A DNA stretch of 64,000 nucleotides from JACMLD01 sp963705285 (GCA_963705285.1 OY970066.1:4092001-4156000), one strand, 5' to 3'. Positions 8,365 through 18,015 are shown, counted from the stretch's first letter. Notes: a model not told the origin generated them from the sequence alone. A program made the numbers and translations.

Positions 8365-9198
8365 TTATTCATGAATAGCCACCAGTGGTACATTGCTATG
8401 GTACGCCAGTTTTTTGGTATGGCTGCTTTTAAACAATCCTTCGAGGAAAGAATGCTTTTTAGGCACGGTAAAAATCATATCTATTTTATAGTCTTCAACA
8501 AACTGATTGATCGCATCCACAAAATCAAACTGACGAATGAAATAATATTCTGTTTCATACCCTTCCAGTATCGTTTCCAGTTTTGCACGTTCTGCTTTGT
8601 AGTCTTCCGTTACTTCAACATAATGTTCGCTGTCTACATTGACTACGTGCACAAAAGGTTTAAAAATATCCAGTACTTCCTTTAACGCCTTGGCAGGGGT
8701 TGTTTTTTCCACTTCTTTAAAATCAGATGTAAAGGCAATGTTTTTGATACCGGTAAATGCGGCATCGGGTGGAATGATCATTACGGGGCAAATATTGCGG
8801 TTGACCATGCTTAAAGTATTACTGCCAATAAATATCTGCGACAAGCGAGTGGCACCCGTAATACCCATTACAATCAGATTGGCTTCTTTATGGCGGGCCA
8901 GTCTTTCCAGGCTGTCTATAAAAGAGCTTTCTTCTTCGGCAAAGCAAACTACTTTGGCGCGCGGGGCAACGGCCAGCATTTCTGATTTTACACTTTCCAG
9001 CGCCAGTTCCATGATTTTTTTGCGGCCTTCATGGTCATTGTACACCACAGAGCCATCGCTGCTGGAAGTATCAATCTTGTCGAAGACATTATACAGTAAG
9101 ATTTGTACATCCGGAATCTGCTCCGCCATATGAGCGGCGAAACGGGCGGCGTTTTTTGACGTATCTGAAAAATCAGTGGGAACAATAAACGTTTTCAT
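8365..9198 (-). CDS. Universal stress protein, tandem UspA domains
   Basis: A 277-residue cytoplasmic protein made of two UspA domains (about 1-142 and 148-277). Domain 1 begins MKTFIVPTDFSDTSKNA and contains the ATP-binding signature G-x2-G-x9-G-S in MGITGATRLSQIFIGSN. Domain 2 is more divergent and lacks the clear G-motif (TVPKKHSFLEGLF at the same place), so only the first half probably binds nucleotide. Such proteins help survival in stress, often low oxygen or energy limitation. A good promoter lies upstream and an intrinsic terminator downstream, so it is monocistronic. Confidence 0.92.
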   Translation of the reverse strand: MKTFIVPTDFSDTSKNAARFAAHMAEQIPDVQILLYNVFDKIDTSSSDGSVVYNDHEGRKKIMELALESVKSEMLAVAPRAKVVCFAEEESSFIDSLERLARHKEANLIVMGITGATRLSQIFIGSNTLSMVNRNICPVMIIPPDAAFTGIKNIAFTSDFKEVEKTTPAKALKEVLDIFKPFVHVVNVDSEHYVEVTEDYKAERAKLETILEGYETEYYFIRQFDFVDAINQFVEDYKIDMIFTVPKKHSFLEGLFKSSHTKKLAYHSNVPLVAIHE

Positions 9199-9220
9199 TG
9201 CTGGTTAATTTTGATTATCG

Positions 9221-9249
9221 CAAAGATAGGGGATATGGTTTCATACAAA
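9221..9249 (-). promoter_or_regulatory. Bacteroidota-type promoter of the usp gene
   Basis: On the minus strand TTTG (9249-9246), a 17-nt spacer and TATCTTTG (9228-9221) match the TTG/TAnnTTTG consensus. Transcription should begin near 9214, about 16 nt before the usp ATG. Confidence 0.75.
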
Positions 9250-9318
9250 AATGTGGCTGCTGAAACATTTACAGCCGTGCTGGCGGCACCGCTAGTGGCC
9301 TGGCGGAGGATGTCTTAT

Positions 9319-9349
9319 TAAAAAAAAGCCCCACTATACGCAGGGCCTT
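9319..9349 (-). terminator. Intrinsic terminator of the small basic secreted protein gene
   Basis: In the minus direction AAGGCCC (9349-9343) pairs with GGGCTT (9332-9327) around a ~10-nt loop and one bulge, followed by eight Ts (A-run 9320-9327). It lies about 25 nt after the stop at 9372. Confidence 0.65.
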
Positions 9350-9371
9350 ATCTATAAATAAGCAACAACAA

Positions 9372-9662
9372 CTAACTGCTTTTCTTTTTTGTGGTATCCT
9401 TAGTTCCTTTATTGGCTTTGTACCGCATATCGGCCGAGCCGTCTTTTTTTAAGGGGCCGGCAGGTGCTGGCTTGGCATCTTTGTTGGCTTTGTAGCGCAT
9501 GTCTGCGGTACCGTCTTTCTTTGTGGGCCCTGCAGCATTGGTTTTTGCTGCATGCGCGGCTTTGGCAGAAGATTTTCTTGCAGAGTCAATTTTTGGTGAT
9601 GTTTGTGCAAATACGCCAGTGCCGGCAATCAGCATCAGCATGGCAAACAATAATTTTTTCAT
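9372..9662 (-). CDS. Small secreted Lys/Ala-rich protein with internal repeats
   Basis: A 96-residue protein with an export signal (MKKLLFAMLMLIAGTGVFAQ, cleavage near residue 20) and a mature part of low complexity. Residues about 24-44 are Lys/Ala-rich, followed by two copies of a motif reading KKDG(T/S)ADMRYKANK separated by AKPAPAGPL, then a KKK tail. Net charge is strongly positive, so binding to anionic polymers or the cell envelope is conceivable (inference). I do not recognise a named family. Monocistronic, with its own terminator. Confidence 0.8.
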   Translation of the reverse strand: MKKLLFAMLMLIAGTGVFAQTSPKIDSARKSSAKAAHAAKTNAAGPTKKDGTADMRYKANKDAKPAPAGPLKKDGSADMRYKANKGTKDTTKKKSS

Positions 9663-9756
9663 GATAGTTGTTTTTATGGGCGATCTTGTTTAGCAGCTAC
9701 AATTTAGAGCCAACTGGTAAACTATAAAAGAATAAATTGTTAATGGCTGGTGAATG

Positions 9757-9978
9757 GGTGGCGGAGTTCGGGAGTTCGGAAGTTCGTAAGTTCCGAAGTT
9801 CCCTGGTTCGGAAGTTCCTGGTTCGGAAGTTCGTTTGTTGAGAAGCTCCGAAGTTCGTTAGTTGCTGTATTTCTGATTTGTTGCTTAAATCTACGGAAAG
9901 GAATTCTGCAAGACTCGCGAACCTCCGAACTAACGAACTAACGAACTTCAAAACTCTGGAACTGCCTCACTTCCGAAC
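9757..9978. repeat. Inverted pair of GAAGTTCG-type arrays
   Basis: From 9757 to about 9862 degenerate 8-nt units of GAAGTTCG/GTTCGGAA run in the plus orientation; from about 9916 to 9978 the same units run inverted (CGAACTAA, CGAACTTC). The pair lies between two divergent genes (9662 minus, 10017 plus), so here neither array follows a stop codon. The minus-strand frame translating it (SELPNS..., RTRELRN) is a by-product of the repeat. Confidence 0.8.
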
Positions 9979-10016
9979 TTATTTCCCTTTCTTTGCAGCC
10001 TAAGCAGACAAAACAT

Positions 10017-11921
10017 ATGAAAAAGACCCTCTTGCTAGTGATTGCTTTTTTGGGTGTACTGGTATGCCAGGCACAGGATAGTACCGGTATTGCACTTATT
10101 CCACAACCTGTAAGCCTTCAGCGGCTAGCAGGAGCGTATACCCTGCCACAGGCATTGGTGATTGAAGCGCCGGCTGCCGCTTCAAATGTGGCCAATTACC
10201 TCAGCAACAAAATACATACTGCCACTGGGTACCAATCAACCGTGCAGGCGGCTGGTGGCGCTGCAACCCGGGGTATCAGGTTGCTGCTAAGCAATGATAA
10301 ATCATTTAAAAAAGAACAGTACCAGTTAACATCCGGCGCGAATGGCGTGAGCATTACCGCTGCCGATGTTGCCGGGTTGTTTTATGGTGTTCAAACATTG
10401 CTGCAATTACTGCCCCCGGCCATCGAAAGCAAAACGGTGGTAAGTGGCGCCAGCTGGACGGTTCCGGCGGTGTCCATTACAGATTATCCCCGGTTTGCGT
10501 GGCGCGGTCTGATGTTCGACGTATCGCGGCATTTCTTTACCAAAGCAGAAGTAAAGGAATTTATAGATGAAATGGCCAGGTATAAGTTCAACCTGTTGCA
10601 CCTGCACTTAACAGACGACCAGGGCTGGCGCATCGAAATAAAAAGTTACCCAAAACTGACCGAAGTAGGGGCGTGGAATGTTCAGAAAACAGGAACATTT
10701 AATAAATTTTCGCCCCCCGCAGATGATGAGCCCAGGAAATATGGAGGTTTTTTTACGCAGGAAGATATAAAAGAATTAGTGACCTATGCCAAAGCCCAAT
10801 TCATTAATATACTTCCTGAGATTGATGTACCCGGCCATAGCCTGGCGGCGCTGGCGGCTTATCCTGAGCTTACCTGTACACCCGGCGTATACAAAGTAAA
10901 CTCAGGAGAGCCTTTTATGGTATGGCCGCCCAAAGGGCATTTTTATGGGCTGATTGACAATACACTTTGCCCGGCTAACGAGCAGGTGTATGCGTTTCTA
11001 GACAAAGTATTTACAGAAGTGGCCGCGCTGTTTCCCTTTGAATACATACACATGGGCGGAGATGAAACGGCCCGCAATTTCTGGGAGAAAAGCGACGCCA
11101 TAAAAGCGCTGATGAAAAAACAAAACCTGAAAGATCTAAATGAGGTACAGAGCTATTTTGTAAAACGGGTTGAAAAAATTGTGGAATCAAAAGGTAAAAA
11201 ACTAATAGGCTGGGATGAAATACTGGAGGGCGGACTGGCACCCAATGCCACGGTAATGAGTTGGCGCGGAATAAAAGGCGGTATAGAAGCTACCAAACTG
11301 GGCCATGAAGTAGTAATGAGCCCCACTACTTTTGTATACCTTGATTATATGCAGAGCGACCCGGCCATTGAACCGCCGGTATATGCCACCCTCCGATTGA
11401 AAACCGCTTATGAATTCAATCCCGTGCCAGATGGCGTGGATGAAAAATTGGTGAAAGGCGGACAAGCTAACCTGTGGACAGAACAGGTATATAATATGCG
11501 CCACCTGCAATACATGATATGGCCCAGGGCATTTGCCACGGCTGAATCTGTGTGGAGCCCCAACAGCAAAAAGAACTGGAAAGATTTTACGGGCCGCGTA
11601 GAAAAACATTTTGAACGATACAATGCGGCAGGTATTAAATATGCACCCAGCATGTACGACCCCGTAATTAAAGTAACCAAAGACAGCACCAGCGCAGGGG
11701 TGAGCATGAAAGTAAATTTCGACAATGAGCTGGAAGGGCTTGACGTGCACTATAGTTTCGACAATTCATACCCCGATAATTTTTATCCGAAGTATGCCAA
11801 TACGCCGGTAGCCGTGCCTAAAGATGCTGCCGTGATGCGCGCCATAACTTACCGCAATGGAAAACCCATTGGCAGAATGATAACCATCAGCAGCGAAGAT
11901 TTACTGAAAAGAGCGAAGTAG
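10017..11921 (+). CDS. Beta-N-acetylhexosaminidase, GH20
   Basis: A 634-residue exported glycosidase removing terminal GlcNAc/GalNAc from chitin oligomers, peptidoglycan or glycans. A signal peptide (MKKTLLLVIAFLGVLVCQAQ) is followed by the GH20b N-terminal domain (about 25-150) and the GH20 barrel (about 155-500), with HLHLTDDQGWRIEIK and the catalytic pair D349-E350 in HMGGDE, then a C-terminal beta domain (about 530-634). The frame is open 24 nt upstream through a TTG, but the ATG at 10017 gives the leader directly. The stop TAG leads into TAGTTGT/TAGCTAT units. Confidence 0.95.
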   Translation: MKKTLLLVIAFLGVLVCQAQDSTGIALIPQPVSLQRLAGAYTLPQALVIEAPAAASNVANYLSNKIHTATGYQSTVQAAGGAATRGIRLLLSNDKSFKKEQYQLTSGANGVSITAADVAGLFYGVQTLLQLLPPAIESKTVVSGASWTVPAVSITDYPRFAWRGLMFDVSRHFFTKAEVKEFIDEMARYKFNLLHLHLTDDQGWRIEIKSYPKLTEVGAWNVQKTGTFNKFSPPADDEPRKYGGFFTQEDIKELVTYAKAQFINILPEIDVPGHSLAALAAYPELTCTPGVYKVNSGEPFMVWPPKGHFYGLIDNTLCPANEQVYAFLDKVFTEVAALFPFEYIHMGGDETARNFWEKSDAIKALMKKQNLKDLNEVQSYFVKRVEKIVESKGKKLIGWDEILEGGLAPNATVMSWRGIKGGIEATKLGHEVVMSPTTFVYLDYMQSDPAIEPPVYATLRLKTAYEFNPVPDGVDEKLVKGGQANLWTEQVYNMRHLQYMIWPRAFATAESVWSPNSKKNWKDFTGRVEKHFERYNAAGIKYAPSMYDPVIKVTKDSTSAGVSMKVNFDNELEGLDVHYSFDNSYPDNFYPKYANTPVAVPKDAAVMRAITYRNGKPIGRMITISSEDLLKRAK

Positions 11922-12156
11922 AAAGAGCTGTTAGTTGTTAGCTATTAGCTGATATGTCATTGGCGCAGCGTTACGCGGTGGTTAGCCGATAGCTATGAGC
12001 CATGAGCATGTGCGGCAGTAATGTTTTTATATTGCATGCAACTAACAGCAATTAGTTGAAGTCTAACAGCTAACAGCTAACAGCTAACAGCTAACAGCTA
12101 ACAGCTAACAGCTAACAGCTAACAGCTAACAGCTAAAGGCTAGCAGCTAACAGCTA
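11919..12156. repeat. Converging 7-nt arrays (TAGCTGT type) between GH20 and response-regulator genes
   Basis: Left: degenerate TTAGTTG/TTAGCTA units after the GH20 stop (11919-11955). Right: on the minus strand, starting exactly with the TAG stop of the response regulator, TAGCTGT, TAGCTGC and TAGCCTT, then about ten exact TAGCTGT units (12065-12134). The middle 110 nt shows no clear gene. Confidence 0.9.
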
Positions 12157-12528
12157 TCTTTCCAGCAGCGCATTTACTTTCTCGATGAACTGATCCATAT
12201 CAAAGGGTTTGGATATAAAATCATCAGCACCGGCCTCGCGGCAGCTTTTGTCTGCATCTGGATGAGCAGACATCATCATTATTTTTACATGACTGGCAGC
12301 GGGATCGCTTTTTAATTTACGGCAAATATCGCGGCCATCGGTGCCGCTCAGCAACATATCCATTAAGAGCATCCGCGGGGTAAAATCAGCGAGCGCCTGA
12401 TCTGCCTGACCGGGAACAGATATCGATGCTACTTTTAACCCAGAAAAGCTAAGGATGGCTTTTGCCATAACGCAAATGTCTTTGTCATCGTCTAAAACCA
12501 AAACATCAATATCTTGATTGGTATCCAC
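12154..12528 (-). CDS. Single-domain response regulator
   Basis: A 124-residue CheY-like receiver with no output domain. Acidic pocket residues lie in VLDDDKD (13-15), the phosphoacceptor is D57 in LLMDMLLSG, and the conserved lysine is in FISKPF. It starts 11 nt downstream of the seven-PAS histidine kinase, so it is almost certainly that kinase's partner, passing the signal by protein contact or phosphorelay rather than DNA binding. Confidence 0.93.
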   Translation of the reverse strand: MDTNQDIDVLVLDDDKDICVMAKAILSFSGLKVASISVPGQADQALADFTPRMLLMDMLLSGTDGRDICRKLKSDPAASHVKIMMMSAHPDADKSCREAGADDFISKPFDMDQFIEKVNALLER

Positions 12529-12539
12529 AATTGTTGGTA

Positions 12540-15500
12540 TTAATGCTTCAATGGCAATGATACATAAAATACAGAACCTTTATCTCTTTCACTTTCTACC
12601 CAGATTTTTCCCTGGTGAAGATCAATAATTTCATTTACTATAAACAGGCCGATGCCAAATCCGGGAAATGTTTTTTCATCTTTCCCGGCAGCACGGTAAA
12701 AGCGCTCAAATATGCGTGGCAAATCAGATCCGGAAATACCAATTCCAAAATCAGTCACCGCAATAACAGCATTGTGTTCATCTGCTTTCAGGTCTACTAT
12801 TATTCCACGGGCGCCCGGAGAATATTTAATGGCGTTGGTAAACAGGTTTATTAATACCTGCGAAATGCGGTCTTTGTCTGCATACAACACCGGGTTGGCA
12901 TGTTGGCGTACAGTAATGGTATGCGTTTGCGAGGTTGTTTCCAGTTCTTCGGCTATTTCTTTTATGGTATCGGCAATTAAAAAATTTTCTTTGTTCAGCT
13001 CAAGGCTGCCGGTCTCAATTTTTGTTACATCCAGCAGGTCGGTGATCAGCTTGGTAAGCTTGAAGATTTGCTTGTCAATGGTAGAGAGCGAGCTGGCGAG
13101 AAAGGGATCTTTTTCGCCGCTATGCATTTTCAGGAGCAACTGCACATAACCTTTAATGGTAGTAACCGGTGTTTTCAGTTCATGACTGGCCATTCGTATA
13201 AAATCGTCTTTCTGCTGGTCATGTTTTTTTATGTCGTCAATATCGGTACTGGTGCCTACCCACATCTGTATATTACCTCTGTCGTCTTTTTGTGGAATGG
13301 CCCTGCTTAGTTGCCAGCGATACTCACCATCAAACCGCCGGAACCGGTGTTCAAACAGAAACGGATCGCCGGTTTGTACCGAATGCGTCCATTGCTGTAT
13401 ATTTTCTGCGCGGTCGTCGGGGTGCACTATTTGCAGCCACCCGTCTTTATTTAACTGAGCAGGCGTTAACCCCGAATAATCGAATACAGTTTTGCTGAAA
13501 TAATTGAGATTGCCTTTTTGATCGCCTGTCCATACCAGTTGTGGCATAGAGTCTGCCAGCAACCTGAATTTTTGTTCGTTTTCCTGTATCAGCCGCTCCG
13601 CCTCTTTCTGCTTGGTAATATCCCGTATAATTTTTGATGCGCCAATCACATTGCCGGCGGCATTTTTAAGAGGCGAAACGGTAAGCGCTATATCCAGTAA
13701 TATATTATCTCTGGTTACGCGGGTAGTTTCAAAATGCTCAATGCGTTCTCCTTTTTTAAGCCGCTCTATGATTAGCTTTTCTTCGTTGTGCTTTTCTTTC
13801 GGTATCAGTTTCAATACCGGTTGGCCTATCATTTCTTCTGCTGTATAATTAAATATTCGTTTGGCAGCATCGTTCCAGCTGGTAATGATGCCATCAATTC
13901 TTTTACTAATAATGGCATCGTCTGATGATTGTACAATGGCGGCCATATGCTGTAAAATTTCTTCATTGGCTTTTTTATCTGTAATGTCGCCTATGGTGCC
14001 CAGCATTCTTACAGGTATTTTGTTTTCATCAAAAATCACTTTACCCTGGGTGCGTATCCAGTGTGTGCTATTGTTGGGGTGTATCACCCTGGCTTCGTAG
14101 AGATAATCGCCCGATATTAGTGCGGTCTCAAATGCTTTCTCAACTATTTGTTGCCTGTCGTCTGGATGCAGCTGCGCGCGCATTGCTGCATGTGTAATAG
14201 TGGCGGTTTCAGGATGCCCAAATATCACTGCCAGCCGCGGCGAATAAATTACATGTTTTGTTTGCAGGTTCAGATCCCAGGTGGCCAATCCTGTGCCTTC
14301 TGCGGCAAGCCGAAGCCGTTCCTCAGCATCCTGTAATTGTTGCCGCACCACCACTTTTTGTGTAACATCGTTCACCGTAATCATGATGCCCGAGATCTGG
14401 CCGTCTTTTTCCAACAGGGGGGAATATTCAAAATCAAGATAAAATTTCTTCATGCCGTCATTGCCCTGCACATATGCAACAGCTTCGGTTTCGCGGTGGG
14501 TGATACCTTCTGTAAATACTTTTTTTAACAGTGCCGGATATTTCTGGTCAAACAACTCGGGAAAAATTTCCAAAGCTTTCTTTCCAATTACCTCGTGCGG
14601 TTCTTTTCTCCAGATATTTTTCATCATAGTTTCATTGGCCAGCTCTATGGTATAATCTGCACCCCGCCATATGGTGATGGCTATTGGCGACTGAAGGACG
14701 ATGTTACTGAATTTTTTTTCGCTTTCTTTCAGCGCATATTTTGCATTTACCTGTGCCGTTACTTCATTGGCAACTGCCATTACACCAGTTATTGTGCCAT
14801 CTGCTTCACGAAGTGCCTGGTAAACCAGGTTGAAAAAGGCAGGCGATTTTTTTCCAAACCTGTTCAACATTACTTCCAGCTCATCTGCGTAATAAGGCTG
14901 GCCGGTGGTAAGCACTGCGGTGAGCAAGGGTTCTACCACTTCTTTTACTTCGGGCAGACTGTCAAAAAGGGGTTTACCTACAAATTCATGCTCGCGTTTG
15001 TCTACCAGTTGCAGGTAACTCTGATTGGCCATTTCCACCACAAACTGCGGCCCTTTCATCATTACAATGCCTACCGGTGCCTGCAGTACTGTATTGCGAA
15101 ACTTTTTTTCCGCGGCTTCAATCATTGTACTCTGGATCTTTTGCCGGGTGATATCCCGAATGGTGCCGATGCGTTTTACCGCAACACCTTCCTGGTTGTA
15201 ATAAATTTTGGCTTGCGAGTCTATCCAGCGGATGGAGCCATCGCCTGATATAATGCGATACTGATAATCGAGCTTACCTGTCTGCATAGCTTTTTCGTGC
15301 GACCGATCTCTTGCAGCTAAGTCATCAGGATGAATCATAGATATATAAGCTTCCGGTGGCAGCGGCGATGACGCCCCATAAATCTCGTGCATCTTTTCAG
15401 AAAAGGCTACAGAACCCGTGAGCAGGTTTTTTTCATACACACCAATATCATTGGCATCTATGGCCAGCCGGTAACGTTCTTCCAGCTCTTTGATCTTATT

Positions 15501-15995
15501 TTTATCCTGCACCTGTTGGGTTGTTTCAACACAGGTTACAAATACGCCAGCCGTTTTTCCGGTTTCATCGTTTACGGGGCTATAACTAAATGTCCAGTAA
15601 ACATCTTCCATTTTTCCATTTCTGTAAATAGGAATCAGCTGGTCTTCATGCCAGGTAGCATCTCCGCCGCCAAGCACCTGCACAATCAATGGGTGAATGA
15701 TGTGCCAGATTTCGGGCCAGGCTTCTTTACCTGGTATGCCTAAAATATGCGGATGTTTACCGTCGTTACCCAGGCTGGGCCGGTAAGCATCGTTATAAAA
15801 ACAAAGCAGGTCTTTCCCCCAAAAAAGAAACATGGGGAATTTTGAATTGAGCAATATGCTGAGTGTGGTGCGAAGGCTTTGCGGCCACGTGCTGATGTTT
15901 CCTATAGTTGTTGGGTTCCAGTCTTTCTCTCTGGTTAACCTGCCCATTTCTCCACCCCCGGCTAAAAAATTGTAGTGTACTACAGATGGTGCCAT
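12540..15995 (-). CDS. Soluble multi-PAS sensor histidine kinase
   Basis: A 1151-residue kinase without membrane segments. I count about seven PAS/PAC modules between residues 20 and 925, several closing with the typical IGTIRDITRQK, MITVNDVTQK, LGTIGDITDKK or SKIIRDITKQK linker. The dimerisation/phosphotransfer domain has H938 in RMASHELKTPV. The HATPase domain has the N-box NLFTNAIKYS, the G1 box DFGIGIS and the G2 box PGFGIGLFIV. It lacks a fused receiver; the response regulator 11 nt downstream fills that role. The signal is unknown; stacked PAS domains suggest cytoplasmic redox, light or small-ligand sensing. Confidence 0.93.
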   Translation of the reverse strand: MAPSVVHYNFLAGGGEMGRLTREKDWNPTTIGNISTWPQSLRTTLSILLNSKFPMFLFWGKDLLCFYNDAYRPSLGNDGKHPHILGIPGKEAWPEIWHIIHPLIVQVLGGGDATWHEDQLIPIYRNGKMEDVYWTFSYSPVNDETGKTAGVFVTCVETTQQVQDKNKIKELEERYRLAIDANDIGVYEKNLLTGSVAFSEKMHEIYGASSPLPPEAYISMIHPDDLAARDRSHEKAMQTGKLDYQYRIISGDGSIRWIDSQAKIYYNQEGVAVKRIGTIRDITRQKIQSTMIEAAEKKFRNTVLQAPVGIVMMKGPQFVVEMANQSYLQLVDKREHEFVGKPLFDSLPEVKEVVEPLLTAVLTTGQPYYADELEVMLNRFGKKSPAFFNLVYQALREADGTITGVMAVANEVTAQVNAKYALKESEKKFSNIVLQSPIAITIWRGADYTIELANETMMKNIWRKEPHEVIGKKALEIFPELFDQKYPALLKKVFTEGITHRETEAVAYVQGNDGMKKFYLDFEYSPLLEKDGQISGIMITVNDVTQKVVVRQQLQDAEERLRLAAEGTGLATWDLNLQTKHVIYSPRLAVIFGHPETATITHAAMRAQLHPDDRQQIVEKAFETALISGDYLYEARVIHPNNSTHWIRTQGKVIFDENKIPVRMLGTIGDITDKKANEEILQHMAAIVQSSDDAIISKRIDGIITSWNDAAKRIFNYTAEEMIGQPVLKLIPKEKHNEEKLIIERLKKGERIEHFETTRVTRDNILLDIALTVSPLKNAAGNVIGASKIIRDITKQKEAERLIQENEQKFRLLADSMPQLVWTGDQKGNLNYFSKTVFDYSGLTPAQLNKDGWLQIVHPDDRAENIQQWTHSVQTGDPFLFEHRFRRFDGEYRWQLSRAIPQKDDRGNIQMWVGTSTDIDDIKKHDQQKDDFIRMASHELKTPVTTIKGYVQLLLKMHSGEKDPFLASSLSTIDKQIFKLTKLITDLLDVTKIETGSLELNKENFLIADTIKEIAEELETTSQTHTITVRQHANPVLYADKDRISQVLINLFTNAIKYSPGARGIIVDLKADEHNAVIAVTDFGIGISGSDLPRIFERFYRAAGKDEKTFPGFGIGLFIVNEIIDLHQGKIWVESERDKGSVFYVSLPLKH

Positions 15996-16418
15996 GTTCG
16001 TGAGAATAACTTATTTTAATTCGCCTTGTTAAAGTATCAACCTGTAAAAATATGAAACATATCAATTTACCCTAATTTCTTTAGCTACCGCGTATGGTAA
16101 TAAAAATATCCCAAAAAGGGAAGGCAAAACAAATTCAATAAAATTTTGTCCTTTAAAGCAGTGATAACCGTTGAGTTACTGCCGCATCGTATTTTTCCTG
16201 CGTACAAGAAGCTATGATTTACCGGATCCGCCGGTTATCTTTGACCCGTTAGCATTTCATACGCTATGGTGCAGTAACCGGTTTCACTGAAAAGCCTAAT
16301 AGACCGTACCCCCGGACATCTTACTGCACTTCTTCCCAATACTCCTGTGACCAGCTTTTAGCTTTTATTCAATCCAAATCTTCAGGGTCGGCATTGTTTT
16401 ACTTTAAAACTAAAAACA
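15996..16418. other. Intergenic region between divergent genes
   Basis: No ORF, array or hairpin terminator is evident in these 423 nt. TATCTTTG at 16236-16243 matches the -7 consensus on the plus strand but has no TTG at the right distance, so it is only a weak promoter candidate for the lytic transglycosylase gene. Confidence 0.5.
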
Positions 16419-17219
16419 ATGTTGAATTCTACCTTTTCAAAATTGGTATTTGCCGGCCATTTGGCTGTTTTCATTGCTATTCCGTTCACCAGTTTTCAGC
16501 ATCCGCAAAGTGATTCGTTTGCAGATGATGTGGATGCCCTTACACCGGTTGCCGCCACCGCCAAAGTTCAGCTTAATAAAAATGCGGTGAAATTTGTACG
16601 CAACTACATTCAGAAGAATGAAGAAGAGTTGGCAAAGATCAAACAAAAAAGCAAATCGCCATTTAAAACAATGGATGTTGTTTTCAGAAAGTACCAGTTG
16701 CCGGTTGAGTTAAAATACCTGGCAGTGATAGAATCAGAATTAAATACGTCTGCTGTTTCACGTGTTGGCGCAGTAGGTGCATGGCAGCTGATGCCGGCTA
16801 CTGCAAAAATTCTGGGTCTGAAGGTTTCCCGTAATTATGATGAACGCAAGCAAATAAATAAAAGCACCAAAGCGGCTGCATTGTACCTGCGGGATTTGTA
16901 TACAGAATTTGGAGACTGGTTGCTGGTATTGGCGGCTTACAATTGCGGCCCCGGCCCGGTATATAAAGCGATCCGCAAATCTGGTAGCCATAACTTCTGG
17001 AACCTCCAGGCCTTCCTGCCCGGAGAAAGCAGGGAGCATGTAAAAAAGTTTATTGCCACCCATTATTTTTTCGAGGGCAATGGCAGCATTACCACGCTTA
17101 CCAAAGCAGAAGGTGTAAAATATAACAAAATACTGGCGGCAATGGCAGGTACCAAGCCCTCACCGGTACCAGCCAAGCTGTACAACTTATATGCACAAAC
17201 CGTTGCCTATGGCAACTAA
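16419..17219 (+). CDS. Lytic transglycosylase, SLT/MltD-like
   Basis: A 266-residue exported or membrane-anchored murein lyase. After a hydrophobic leader (residues 8-25) comes the SLT domain (about 85-215), with catalytic E105 in AVIESELNTSAVS, then GAVGAWQLMPATAKILGL and LAAYNCGPGPVYKAIRKSG, all hallmark motifs of family 1 transglycosylases of the MltD type. No LysM repeats follow, so cell-wall binding must come from elsewhere. It acts in the periplasm on glycan strands. The gene shares a bidirectional terminator with the Nudix gene. Confidence 0.93.
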   Translation: MLNSTFSKLVFAGHLAVFIAIPFTSFQHPQSDSFADDVDALTPVAATAKVQLNKNAVKFVRNYIQKNEEELAKIKQKSKSPFKTMDVVFRKYQLPVELKYLAVIESELNTSAVSRVGAVGAWQLMPATAKILGLKVSRNYDERKQINKSTKAAALYLRDLYTEFGDWLLVLAAYNCGPGPVYKAIRKSGSHNFWNLQAFLPGESREHVKKFIATHYFFEGNGSITTLTKAEGVKYNKILAAMAGTKPSPVPAKLYNLYAQTVAYGN

Positions 17220-17272
17220 TCTGCGCGGGTATTAGTAGATATTATTATGGACGGTTTATAGAATACAACAAA

Positions 17273-17311
17273 CGTCCCGCTCATGCACCCTGCATAGCGG
17301 GATGTTTATTT
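17273..17311. terminator. Bidirectional intrinsic terminator
   Basis: CGTCCCGCT (17273-17281) pairs with AGCGGGATG (17296-17304), with an inner 5-bp stem ATGCA/TGCAT closing a 3-nt loop. T-rich sequence follows on the plus strand. It separates the convergent genes ending at 17219 and 17310. Confidence 0.85.
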
Positions 17312-17888
17312 ATACCAGCTGGTGAAGTTGCGCGTACTGCAGCAGCATAATGGTCTTGGCATCTTTGATTGCTCCATCTTCCACCATTTTAATGGCAGTG
17401 GCAAAAGGCAGTTCAAGCACTTCAATATTCTCCTGTTCGTGTGCTACGCCGCCACCATCACTTACTTTCATAGAAGCTGTGTAAGCTGCTACAAAAAAAT
17501 ACAGGATCTCTGTAACCGAGCCCGGCGACATATATGCTTCAAATATCTTGCGCACATCCGTAATCTTATAACCTGTTTCTTCCTCGGTTTCACGGCGGAT
17601 GCAATCTTCCGGATTGTCTTTGTCCAGCAAACCCGCACAGGCTTCAATCAGCAAACCATCGGCATTGCCATTGATAAATGTGGGTAACCTGAACTGACGG
17701 GTAAGTATAACCGTACCTGCGGCTTTGTTGTAGAGCAGAATAGTGGCACCATTGCCACGATCGTATGCTTCGCGGTTTTGTACATGCAATGAGCCGTCTT
17801 TTTGTTTGTATTCGTACGTTATTTTTTTTAGGGTATACCAGTTGTTGGACAAAATAGCGGTTTCCAGAATCTTTACATTGTTAATCAT
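17310..17888 (-). CDS. nudK: Nudix hydrolase, GDP-mannose pyrophosphatase (NudK) type
   Basis: A 192-residue Nudix enzyme with the full box G-x5-E-x7-REUxEExGU in GLLDKDNPEDCIRRETEEET, preceded by LLIEACAG. The N-terminal segment LSNNWYTLKKITYEYKQKDG and the TEILYFFVAAY strand match NudK/ADP-ribose-pyrophosphatase relatives that hydrolyse GDP-mannose or other NDP-sugars. Likely role: housekeeping of nucleotide sugars in the cytoplasm. The family is clear; GDP-mannose specificity is inferred from overall similarity. Confidence 0.85.
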   Translation of the reverse strand: MINNVKILETAILSNNWYTLKKITYEYKQKDGSLHVQNREAYDRGNGATILLYNKAAGTVILTRQFRLPTFINGNADGLLIEACAGLLDKDNPEDCIRRETEEETGYKITDVRKIFEAYMSPGSVTEILYFFVAAYTASMKVSDGGGVAHEQENIEVLELPFATAIKMVEDGAIKDAKTIMLLQYAQLHQLV

Positions 17889-17965
17889 ACTGCAGTTGTA
17901 TTATTGTAACCGCACTAAAATAAAGGTAATTGTGTAAACGACAGGCGGTATAGCTGTAAAATAAT

Positions 17966-18015
17966 GTAAAAAAGGTTTTGCAGCATATAGTGAATGTGTA
18001 TATGCGGCAAAACCT
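17966..18015 (-). terminator. Strong intrinsic terminator of the 18039-18512 gene
   Basis: AGGTTTTGC (17973-17981) pairs with GCAAAACCT (18007-18015), and GCATATA pairs with TATATGC inside it across one mismatch, leaving a 9-nt loop. In the minus direction the hairpin is followed by a T-run (A-run 17968-17973). Confidence 0.9.

Noticed and set aside
9697..9951. Minus-strand 84-codon ORF rich in RTRELRN-type peptide
   Set aside because: Encoded by the GAAGTTCG array between divergent genes; no leader, promoter or family.
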